From contig OY848917.1 of NCBI GenBank assembly GCA_963693285.1, positions 188,501-252,500 on the forward strand: a DNA stretch of 64,000 nt. The letters are read 5' to 3'. Positions 49,001 to 59,789 of the stretch are shown here, piece by piece. Each line of letters starts with the position of its first letter. The first letter of the stretch is position 1. Below the pieces are notes generated by a model. It did no database searches. It was not told the DNA's origin and saw only the letters and a program-made list of their open reading frames with translations. A program made the translations under genes and the position numbers. This stretch comes from Xestospongia muta. Taxonomy: Eukaryota > Porifera > Demospongiae > Haplosclerida > Petrosiidae.

Positions 49001-49860
49001 AGCCAATATTAATGACATTTTTTTAGTATTTTATGACTAATACAATATTATGTTAAATTGCAACATGTCAAACATATAAATCATATACACATACATATAT
49101 GAGTCTAAATAAGTCAGCAAAAGAATAGTAAGTGTGTTCTATATAATTAGAATAGGCTAATTTGTTCTTAGATCAAAACAATGTTGATATATTATTGCTA
49201 AAGTTAATTACAACATTAATACAAGTAAATTAACTATAAAAATAAAGCAATGTAGAACTCACACCACAGTATTAGTTGAGTGAGATTAGTTTGTAATTGC
49301 CATGGTGTTTCTTCATGACAAACTAATAAAGATATGATCAGAAGTTACCTGAAATAACTCACAAGGCTTACAGGATATACTAATCTCTAAGATGAGCTTG
49401 TGCTGGTAGATGATCATGTTATCTACTTTACTATATTACTACATACCATATTAATAATGCATCCTTGTATTATGTTATAGTAAAGTCTATATATACCTAT
49501 GAATGTTATTAATGTTTCCTGTACCTTAAGTGCACTATACAATGTGTTGTTTTATTGTTCTTGTGCTGAGCGTGTTTATATCTTAATAAAGTTGCCAACT
49601 ACATAAAGGCTAATTCACAACATCTACATCATCAATGTTAGAGGGTAAGAATATATTCAAAGCCCATAACATTGGAACGAGAGACTTCTTACAAAATCCC
49701 CATATTGGATGCACAGAAGAATAATTGCATTTTGTAAATATAAGCAATCAACCTGATTATGTTCAGACCTTTCTGTAGGGCTACTATATAGGAATATCCA
49801 TACTGCCAGCCATACTGACTTGTTTGAGTTATTTTCACCTGAATTTATTATAATAATTAG

Positions 49861-49908
<48 letters not shown>

Positions 49909-50473
49909 TAATTTACTTCTGTCTTAGCTTGTGGGTGTGGTCCACATCGTTTAGTATTACTAGCTCTACGCATCCTATGCTATTTCCATGAAGTGTATTG
50001 TCATTTGTCTTTATTAGTACAGGTTAGATGAGTGTAGTCAGGATATATTATAAAACAGTCATAATGATGATATATCAGATGTCTCAATCATGAAATCTGA
50101 TTAACAGTTCTGGCATTAGAAATTCTTTGGAAATAAGTTTTAGGTATACAAAAATTGAATTGATAAATACTACAGTCTTATTTGTTGATAATGTTTATTC
50201 AAGAGTCCTATACAATGTAGCTGCAGTAGTTGAGGCTTTGGGCAAACAGCGGCAATGTGCGCATGCGCCTGCCACGCTACTTTCGCCAACTCCTCGTACT
50301 CTAGCCAGTATATGGTTAATTTTGTTTAATAACAGTTAAACAAATCATTGAATTATTTATAATAGTTTTTGGGAGCCACCGAACGGAACAAACGGAATAC
50401 TATACTTACATAAAGTATACTAACTCACGTGATTGGGGTTATCCCCCACAGTAGTTGTTGAGTGTAGCTAATC
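49001..50473. other. Intergenic; (AT)n tract and GTPase 5' flank
   Basis: An AT dinucleotide tract lies at about 49860-49902. From 49965 the sequence matches the 5' flank of GTPase copy 1 (41425 onward) almost base for base, including the conserved promoter block at 50426-50446. Copy 1 has an extra gaacaaacg-type unit near 41860. Confidence 0.6.
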
Positions 50474-51563
50474 ATGGAAGAATCTTCTTCACCTATAACA
50501 ACACCGACTTCGGAGACACTAACTCGTACTATCGAGGAGTGTGGTATTGTTGATGATGGTAAACCACTTCACCTACTAATGATTGGACCGCCTGGTGTTG
50601 GAAAGTCATCTTTAGCTGGTGTCCTAATCAATGGTGTGTCTGAAGGTGTGGATGGTCCTGATGCTGGTACTACAGAGAACATCAAAAGTACAGAGGTTAA
50701 AGCAAACAATGGGAGTACCTATATAGTTCATGATACACGAGGGTTAGATGGAAATGAAGAGCAGACACAACGCACTATTGATGAAATGAAGAATATAATT
50801 ATAAATGAAAAATGTATCATTTTTGTGTGTGTGTTCGTTGGGATGCTCGTTTTACTGACTGTATGATGACGTTTCAAGTTACCAACCAATTATCACCCAA
50901 TATATGGGAAGAAGCTGTAATTGTTCTTACACACTCAGATTGTTTATCTCCTGAAGTTCGTAATCTCCCAGATGATCAACAAGACCAAAGAATTGAAGAA
51001 TTGAATGAGTGTTGGAAAAGAAATATTAAAGCAGAGCTGTCACATTTGGGTGTAAATGAAGATACGTTAGACAAGTTGAAGATTTGTAACACAAGTCACA
51101 CATCAATAGATGAACCTTGGTATCGTAAGAATTGGCTAGAAGAGCTTACTGCTGTATTATTAAAAGTTTTGCCAAGCTGCAATGATGTTACCAATACTAT
51201 TTTATCCAAGTTGCTAATTTGTGTCCAGAACATCAAGAACTAGTCGACTCAATGTTAAGTTCTATTCCCAATGAAGATATTACATCTGTCCATGATCCTT
51301 TAGTAAATTTTCCACCAGAAAATTCTACACATTTTTCAAAACGTGAGAAGGTTTATGGTGTATTAACTCCTATTGGTTTAGGTATTGCTGGTCCTGGTAT
51401 TGGAGCTCTTGTAGGAGCATTGCTATGTAAGTTTGGTGTGATTGCTGCTTCAGTGGCTACCGGTGCTTGTGTTGGTGTTGGTGTTGGTGCTGGTCTAGGG
51501 TTGCTATTTGGAGTTGGCATTGTAGGTGTTTACTTTTTATGGAAACAGTATTCCAAGAAATGA
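50474..51563 (+). pseudogene. P-loop GTPase, copy 2, two frameshifts
   Basis: About 90% like copy 1 by eye. The ATG start and G1 (GPPGVGKSS), G3 (DTRG) are intact in the first frame up to 50866. An extra gt unit in a (GT)n run at about 50824-50835 shifts the frame. The second frame carries G4 (THSD) to 51243, and a one-base indel near 51205 moves it again into the third frame, which encodes the Gly-rich hydrophobic tail (GVGVGAGLGLLFGVGIVG) ending in WKQYSKK. Each break has a clean counterpart in copies 1 and 3. It is probably a recent pseudogene; assembly error in the GT run is an alternative. Confidence 0.8.
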
Positions 51564-52619
51564 TTAAACAATTTAAATGCTACATATTTTATTGTACTAC
51601 TTTGTGCAATATTATGAAACATCATTTTGTTATCTGACTACATGTACTTAATGGTATTATATAGACATTTGTGATCATTTATCCTTATTGTTTTTTCTTG
51701 AGTGATCATGTTACTATAAATATTCCTAGTTTGCTTGATTGTTATAATCAAGAGTCCATTAACTTACAAAAGATGAAGGAAACATTTAGGAGGTGATGGA
51801 GCAAATAAACAAAAGTAGTCTATTCATGACCATATTTGGAAGCTTAAGTAAATGTGTGAAACTATATGAAATTGTTAAATCGAAATGAATATAATTGTAT
51901 ATATCCTTTATTGGTATTCACAAAATTAAATTTGCTGGATGTTGCAATACGTAGTTGCATGCTCTGTAATTGTAAAAAATGAATATGATTAATTCACAAT
52001 AGCAATAGTTACATATTTCCATACATGGTCATGCATAAAAAGTTTTTACTCAATGCAGTGACATATAGCTGTATGCTACTTCCTTAGCCATCTCTAAACT
52101 AAGTTCATTTTTCATAAATGTTTTTATTTACTAGTGTGCATACATCCATTATTTTACCTTTGTTTAGTAAACCACACCTATGATATGGTCTACTTCTTAA
52201 TGTGTATATGAACTTCGAATAAGTTATTACTTGAGGTGTTACTATATATCAGTTACATAGATGCATGATGTCATGTGTATAGTTGAGGTAATGAAATAGT
52301 TCAAAGTTACCTTTATTTACTGTTCTTGCTGTATATATTCTGTCAAACACAGTTGATATTATCAGAGTATCCGTTTGTGATGTCTATATATTGAACTACA
52401 GTGACATCCATGCACTAAGATAGAAACAGCATAATCACATATTATATGTCAAAGTCAGGCAAATGGTGTTATATTTTTAATGATTGTCATATATATATAT
52501 TTCAGGTTTATTAGACAATCATTAAAAACATAACACCGTTAGCCAATTGATTGACAAAGTCAATGCCAGCTAACTCATTTGGGGCCTCTACACAGTGAAC
52601 TTTCCTTGTGTTCTCCCTT
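51564..52619. other. GTPase 3' flank, hairpin, intergenic
   Basis: 51564-52260 corresponds to the 3' flanks of copies 1 and 3. A hairpin is at 52465-52537. No coding exon is supported. Confidence 0.5.
52465..52537. repeat. Hairpin with 24-bp arms
   Basis: Arms 52465-52488 (ggtgttatatttttaatgat, then tgtc) and 52514-52537 are reverse complements with one mismatch, separated by a 25-base AT-rich loop. MITE or small hairpin-RNA candidate. Confidence 0.6.
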
Positions 52620-52935
52620 CCTCTCAGTGGGCCTGACTTGGACAATCATTGTAGCAAACATTACAATCATTACTGTTGGTTGAAACTCCTTTGCAAGTTG
52701 GAACAATCCCTTTGTACAGTAATAATTTTCTACTTGTTAATAATGTTCAAAGTTATTATGGCAAAAATACAGGCAAACGAAACATGGCTAAACTGCACCT
52801 CTTGAAAAGGCAAATTTATGTGAAGAGTTTTTTTCTAAAAATATACATCACATTGGCAAGGTATCTCAACAAACAGTATCACTGTCCTAATGCCTGCTAT
52901 TCTACCTGTTGTCTTATTGGCTTAGCAACTTAGAT
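52620..52935 (+). pseudogene. Membrane-protein relic, copy A
   Basis: Matches 57740-58115 with internal deletions: shared ccctttgtacagtaataatt-type sequence and the tail tatcactgtcctaatgcctg. Reading frames are broken. Product unknown; it was a multi-pass membrane protein judging from copy B. Confidence 0.5.
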
Positions 52936-53039
52936 GGTAATGAAATTCACTTTTCAATTGTTTGTCTGACTGTTCCTAACAGTAGAGTCACTACTATTTT
53001 TGTATGGGCCATACAATTAGATTGATACATAATTGTACA

Positions 53040-53720
53040 TGATCCCAGGCCTTCCTTGTTGATGAATTAAGAATTATATGAGATTATGAGCATGCATGTG
53101 TGCATGTGTGAGGGTGTGTGTAAATAGTATTCAATAATAATAATGTGTCTCAAAGATTACAGTTACCAAAAAATAGTCAAAGTATGTATGTTCCTACATG
53201 GATATAGAATGTGCCCCATTCATAACAATAGTCTATTGACTTTGTAATTAATTATAACAAAATGTAAAATTTTAGTGTTCCTTACTTGTTGTTATGTTGA
53301 TAATCATTTTGCAGATATTCGCAATAGTGAAAGCTAGTAGAAAGAAGAAGTTTGACAAAATAATATGGAGTACTGTTAACTTCAATACAATTCACATATA
53401 TTACTACATCAATGGAGTTTAAATGTAATTTTAGTATGTGTTTCTTGATAGACATTTTATGGTTTCTACATATAATATCGAAGCTTGAATGTCTTTTAAA
53501 CCATGTCTTCATGAAAACAATGAGAAGATTTATAATGATTTATTCTGTGGGTTTAGCACTGTCAATGTAATTGGATTGCTCATTGTGCTCACATGTGATA
53601 TCTTAATAGTAATTATAGATTGTATAAAGTTTCACAGCTGTGGTTTGGGATTCAAGTTTTTTATTATACACAAAACAAACTATTGTAATTTAAATCTCTT
53701 TCTTGCTCGATAAAGTTATA
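53040..53720. repeat. Tandem-duplicated block, copy 1 of 3
   Basis: Matches 56860-57480 and, more weakly, 59210-59775. Shared runs include gtctattgactttgtaatta, ttacttgttgttatgttgat and cacatatattactacatcaa. Copy 1 lacks about 100 bases present in the others near 53320. No exon is identified. Confidence 0.7.
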
Positions 53721-53809
53721 AATTGGTGATGACCTTGTTTTTTCAGTGTTTTTGTGGTTTCCTAACTGCCTGTGTAATTTTGGTAATGATATGTTTTGTC
53801 AACTTACCT

Positions 53810-54587
53810 GAACCACCAAAACTAAGGCTGTCTTTGAGTATATTGGAAAGTCTTGAGTAGTAGCACTTAACTGCATGGTTTGCACAATCTACCTTCTCAA
53901 CAAGAGTCAACATGTCTGCCATATTGTACTGATGCTATTATGTTATAATGAACTAAACTGTCTCCATCTCCAGTAAACTTCATATACCGTAAGTCATGCA
54001 TACGTTTGGATAGATTGACGTTAACCCTTCTACTATTATGTCAGATTCCATGGCTGTTAAAGATTCGGTCCAGTTCTTAAAACAGCAATTATAGTCTCTT
54101 ACATCCTCTCTTTTACTACTAGCAACTGAGCAAATAGAACAGTACTTATTTCTAACTCCAATGAACAGAAATTTCTAACTCCAATGAACAGAAGACATCG
54201 GGCTGCAATTCTAAAAGTAACTCCAACTCCTGAATTAGCATTGTAGGAGGGTTTATGACTCCTTTTGCTCCAACCAGCATCAATAACTACAGTTATAGAT
54301 GGTACATTGTTGTGGTATTCACCTTTTTCTGTAGCTATCTCTTTTTCTTCTAGTCCAGCTACTAACAGTACTGATGAAACGACTTCTTCAAATAATCCTC
54401 CCAGCTTTCTTTCAAGAATACAAAATGTTTGAGTCCTCATTGATGGTAAATCTATTGCAGACATTTGCTCTTCCAACTGTGCAACCACCTCCTCCAGTAA
54501 AGACTTGACCCAACACAGCACCAATGTTGACATTAGACACAGACTATTACTGCTTCCGGTTGATGATTTAAGTGAAGATAGAAACAT
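53810..54587 (-). pseudogene. Mutator-like (MULE) transposase relic
   Basis: The minus-strand frame 54587-54099 includes PSITVVIDAGWSKRSHK followed by SYNANSGVGVTF, then ARCLLFIGVRNFCS. After breaks, 54080-53810 gives NCCFKNWTESLTAMESDII, VEG, then a GDGDS motif and KVDCANHAVKCYYSRLSNIL. The pattern D-x-x-W-x-K-R ... GDGDS ... C-x-NH fits the Mutator-like transposase domain found in many animal transposons (first and second catalytic Asp). Several frameshifts and stops make it dead. No terminal repeats were defined. Confidence 0.55.
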
Positions 54588-54589
54588 TA

Positions 54590-55260
54590 TTTCTTCCTCA
54601 CTTTTTTTTACAGTAGGAAACTAGTGTTAACGCAAGGCCATCTCTTTTCTTCTCTCTTAAGAATTCTACCACACCACCACATGTAATCAAGTGCTCGCTA
54701 ATTTTTTTATATATGATTTTAGATTTTTTAAATTAATTATTCAATTGCCATCAAAACAGTACATCTGATGATGTCAAGAATGGAGAAACAGTGAGCCAGT
54801 TGTGTTAGATGCTTCTAAGAAAGGACTGTCAACAGGAATCATTGGACTAGTATAATTTATTGTTGTGAAGGGAGATGATAACAAAGCAGTTGATTTTCTT
54901 ATTTCTACCTTCTTTCCATAGAGTTTCTTGAGATAACTTACTATTTTTTGAAAAAAAATTTTTTAACATTTCTATAGGCATACTTAGATATAGCGTGTTT
55001 TCACATGGCTTAGATGCTAACGAACCACAACTTATGTGTTAATAAGTGTGTTATCAATATCATGAATATAGTAAGAAATTATTATAATAAAATTATTTGG
55101 CTTCTGACTTCCACAGTACCGCCACCTTAAGCAAATTCATTGAATCATTATGTAATTATTTTTGGTAGCTCCTAACGGAAAAAACGGAACTGTATACTTA
55201 AGAATATATAACTCACGTGATTGGGGTTATCCCCCACAGTAGTTGTTGAGTGTAGTTAAT
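54590..55260. other. Intergenic up to GTPase copy 3
   Basis: AT-rich. The last 110 bases correspond to the conserved GTPase 5' flank, with CACGTG at 55214-55219 and ggggttatcccc directly after. Confidence 0.5.
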
Positions 55261-55268
55261 CGTTTATC

Positions 55269-55939
55269 ATGGCAGTTTATCAACACCGACTTTGGAGACA
55301 CTAACTCGTACTATCGAGGAGTGTGGTATTGTTGATGACGGTAAACCACTTCACCTACTAATGATTGGACCGCCTGGTGTTGGAAAGTCGTCTTTAGCTG
55401 GTGTCCTAATCAATGGTGTGTCTGAAGGTGTGGATGGTCCTGATGCTGGTACTACAGAGAACATCAAAAGTACAGAGGTTAAAGCAAACAATGGGAGTAC
55501 CTATATAGTTCATGATACACGAGGGTTAGATGGAAATGAAGAGCAGACACAACGCACTATTGATGAAATGAAGAATATAATTATAAATAAAAAATGTATC
55601 ATTTTTGTGTGTGTTCGTTGGGATGCTCGTTTTACTGACTGTATGATGACGTTTCAAGTTACCAACCAATTATCACCTGATATATGGGAAAAAGCTGTAA
55701 TTGTTCTTACGCACTCAGATTGTTTATCTCCTGATGTCCGTAATCTCCCAAATGATCAACAAGACAAAAGAATTGAAGAATTGAATGAGTGTTGGAAAAA
55801 AAATATTAAAGCAGAGCTGTTACATTTGGGTGTAAATGAAGATACGTTAGATAAGTTGAAGATTTGTAACACAAGTTTGACAAGAAAAGATCCAGATTTG
55901 TATCTTAAGAGTTGGCTAGAAAGTTGTGCAATATTATGA
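55269..55939 (+). pseudogene. P-loop GTPase, copy 3, truncated
   Basis: The ATG homologous to that of copies 1 and 2 (55269) is out of frame because of a small deletion just after it. The GTPase frame reads from 55292 (LETLTRTIEECGIVDDG). G1 GPPGVGKSS, G3 DTRG and G4 THSD are intact, and the (GT)n run has the in-frame length. After SWLES the frame runs directly into former 3' UTR (gttgtgcaatattatgaa), removing about 500 bases that encode the membrane-inserting tail. It lacks both a start and an anchor. If translated from an internal start, it would be a soluble G domain. Confidence 0.78.
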
Positions 55940-57685
55940 AAGATCATTTTGTTAGTGGACTATATGTAGTTAATAGACATTTGTGATCTTTTATCCTTAT
56001 TTTTTTTCTTGAGTGATCATGTTATTATAAATTGCTATTACTATTACTTTGCTTCGTTGTTATAATCAGGAGTCCATAAACTCTACAAAAGATGAAGGAA
56101 TACATTTAATAGCCGATGCGAACTATGAATATTGTTAATTTGATAATTACATATATGGTCATTTGCAAAATTAAAGGTATTTTGGTGGATGCTGCAATAC
56201 ATAATGTGGGTAATGAATATGATTAATTCACAATGACAATAGTTACATATTTCCTTAAATGGTCACACATAAATATTTCTACTCAATGCAGTGATAATTA
56301 CTTCCATAGCCATCCCTAAACACACTTCATTTAAATTTTTTTTATTTACTTGTGTACATATATCCATTATTATACCTTTATTTAGTAAACCACAACTATG
56401 ATATACTCTAATTAATGTACATATGAACTTTGATTAAGTTATTACTTGATGTGTTACTATATATCAGTTACATAAATGCATTAATAATAGTGCACACACA
56501 ATCATAAAATTAACTATACAAAAATTGTAATTAACAGAAACTGTAACCTATAATCATACACTATGATATTCAATTCCCAAAAAATAGTCATATTAATAAT
56601 TTGTTAGCTGCTCACAGGTAGCTATGCTATTCTATTATGAGTTAAATTATGAAGAGGAACTATATCAACACTATGATGAGTGTATAGTTCCTCATTTAGC
56701 CTATTATAATAACAATACTATGTACATATCTGATAGAATGTATTCCTATATGAGAGACAATAATATGCAGGATATGTATCTATAATATATTATCATCTTT
56801 AACGCTGTTCAATTTAAAGAAAGCAGACAATGAGCATGGGTCATACAATTAAATTAATATTGTAAGACATAATTGTACATGATCACAGACCTTCCTTGTT
56901 GATGAGTTGAGAATTTGTATGAGAATATGAGCAAGCGAGTGTGCATGTGTGTGGGTATGTGTAAATAGTATTTAATAATAATAATGTGTGTGTCAAAGAT
57001 TAAAGTTACCAAAAAATGGTCCAAGTATGTATGTTCTTACACAGATATATAGAATGTGTTCCTTTCTTAACTTAACAATAGTCTGTTGACTTTGTAATTA
57101 ATTATAACAAAATGTAAAAGTTTAGTGTTTCTTACTTGTTGTTATGTTGATAATCATTTGCAGATAACTGGTGGACTTCTTAATCAGCACAATCATAATA
57201 AAAATTGTAAGTTAGCTATATATTCATATATTAAAATTTCTTTTTGATATACAAAATATTCTCGAAAGTGAAAGCTAGTAGAAAGAACAGGTTTGACAGA
57301 AATAATATGAAGTACTGTTAACTTCAATACAATTCACATATATTACTACATCAATTGCGTTTAAATGTAATTTTAGTATGTTGTTTCTTGATAGACATTT
57401 TTATAGTTTCTTCATATAATATCAAAGCTTGAACTTCTTTTAAACCACTTTTTAATGAAAACAATGACGAGATTTATAATGATTTATTCTGTGAGTTGGA
57501 TTGCTTGTTGTGGTCACATATGATATCTCAATAGCAATTAGATTGCATAACGTTTCACAGCTATGGTTTGGATTTCAAGTTTTTTTATTATATTTACCTT
57601 TCTATCATATTCTTGCTAGTCTTATATTTATTATTTGTCCAAGCAAGTATACACAAAACAAACTATTGTAATTTAAATAACGTTC
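55940..57685. other. GTPase 3' flank and duplicated blocks
   Basis: 55940-56470 is the GTPase 3' flank. 56600-56780 recurs at about 58850-58990. 56860-57480 is copy 2 of the three-copy block. No exon is supported. Confidence 0.5.
56860..57480. repeat. Tandem-duplicated block, copy 2 of 3
   Basis: Closest to 53040-53720; also matches 59210-59775, including the aactggtggacttcttaat stretch that copy 1 lost. Confidence 0.7.
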
Positions 57686-58115
57686 TTGCTTGAAAAAAGT
57701 TATAACTTGGTGATGATGACTTTGTTCTTTCAACTTATTTTATTACACAAAGTATGGCTAATATTGTTGTTGGTTGAATATCCTTTACAAGTAGGAACAT
57801 TTCTTTGTACATTAATAATTTACTACTTTGCTTCAGCATTTATCTTTGTTTCATGTAAACAATATACAAAGTTATTAAAAGAAAAGTACAAGAAAAAGAA
57901 AGAAGGGCAAGCTTCCAGATCCTCTCTATTTGAAGAGTGCAAATCTGTACAAAGAGAATCCTTTTTTTCTCAAAATGATGATTGTAATGTATTTTCTTTT
58001 AGCAATATTTTACATCTTTATGATTTATTATTTTACATTGGTAAGGTATCCTCAACAAGACAGTATCACTGTCCTAGTGCCTGCTATTCTACCTGTTGTC
58101 TTTACTGACTGAGCC
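57686..58115 (+). pseudogene. Membrane-protein gene relic, copy B, frameshift in poly-T
   Basis: One frame (from 57686) gives hydrophobic segments and a basic stretch (KLLKEKYKKKKEGQAS) up to KSVQRESFF. The next hydrophobic region, MMIVMYFLLAIFYIFMIYYF, followed by VRYPQQDSITVLVPAILPVV and a stop, is in the +1 frame. The switch lies in a T-run at about 57961-57968. A single slip in the run explains it. With the decayed copy A at 52620 it suggests a former multi-pass membrane-protein family. I do not recognise it. Confidence 0.5.
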
Positions 58116-59789
58116 ACTTGGATGGTAAAAAATCATTTATGAAGTGTTTGCCTCTAAAAATGATAGTAATGATAATGAGGTTCAACAAAATATAGTTATA
58201 AACAAAATGTAAAAGTACTACCAGTTTGACTATTGCTGCGAGGTATACAACTTATTACTAAATTGATATCTGATAGTTTATAATTATTGTGTGTTAAACA
58301 AATTAACTTCTATATTTTTTCTTTATTGCACAATGAGAATTAATAGTGTGACAATTATATATCTATATTAATATTTTGCTAGTTTAAATTATAGAATTTA
58401 GTATATTTTATACATTGAGTTTGTTAATATATGTGGTACAGTTTTGAGAGATAATTTTCCCATTGTAATACCAAGAAAAATATATTTATCTCAAAATAAC
58501 AATGAATGTATTTAATATATTATTGTAGTATAGTATTATAGTAGTCAATTATACATTAAATACTGGAGTAAAGCCTGACTATGTTGACTGTTTGTAAAGA
58601 GTAGAATCACTATTATTTTAGCAATAAAATGATAATCAAATGTAGCTTTACCCAGTGACATACAACATGATAACACTGATGATGAGGTTCTTCTTACATT
58701 ATCATGGAATATATCCACTAATTACAGTGAACATATGATAAAATCAACTATATAATTGTGATCAAAAGAACCTATAACTTATCATACCATACTATATGAT
58801 ATGAAATTTCAAATCTTAGTCATATCATTGATGTATTAACTAAATATAGCTATGCTCTTCTTCTATGAGTTAAATTACAGAAAAAACTCTATCAACATTA
58901 TAATATGTCTATACTTCCACATATAGCCAATTAAAACAATATTACACACATATCTGATAAAGTAGTGTATATTCCTACATACGCAGTATAACTAAAGTTA
59001 ACACTGACATTGTAAATACATTATTATAGATATGAGTGACTATACGCTTGTCACATCTTTGCTTTATTGGTCTTAGAAGGCACTTAAAAGCATATTACAA
59101 ATTAATACAAGAATATGGAGGAAATTAAACGTGTCTAAATTATCAATTTAAGTATGTTTAATTATAAAACAAACAGGCATTCAGCATATTCTATACAATT
59201 ACTATTACAATTATTATAGCTATTATGTATACTTTTACATAGTCCTCAACGTTTTTTATTTGTTGATGAGTTGATACTTTTTTGTGAATATGAGTATACA
59301 TGTATTTATGTAAATATATTGTTCCTAATAATAAGATGGACAGAACATCATTACAATAATTTATAGTAAATTTCATTATAAGATGCTTTGAAGATTACAA
59401 TTACTCAAACACAAATGTAGATAGAATATGTTCCTTTCTTATAACAGTCTATTAGCTTTGTAATTAATTATAACCCAAATTACACTATTTCTTAATTGTT
59501 GTTTGCTAATAACTACTATATACAATGAACTATAAGTTGTTGTGGACGTCTTAAATAACACAAAAATAATTAAAAAGTGCAAGTAATTAACTTTATATTC
59601 ATTGTTTCTTTTTTTGATAAACAAAAGATACTCAATAGCTAAAGTTTGTGAAAATAGGAAATGTAACAAAAATAATATGAAATACTGTTATGTTAACTTA
59701 AGTTCAATTTACATATATTACTACAACAATTGAGTTTAAATGTAATTTTAATATGTTGTTTCTTGATAGATGTTATCTTTTTTTCTTCT
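58116..59789. other. Intergenic with duplicated block copy 3
   Basis: 58850-58990 resembles 56600-56780, and 59210-59775 is the most diverged copy of the three-copy block, ending within 20 bases of the 3' end of the next gene. No exon seen. Confidence 0.5.
59210..59775. repeat. Tandem-duplicated block, copy 3 of 3
   Basis: Diverged copy of 56860-57480: shared ataacagtctattagctttg, acatatattactacaacaat and tttcttgatagatgttat. Confidence 0.6.
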
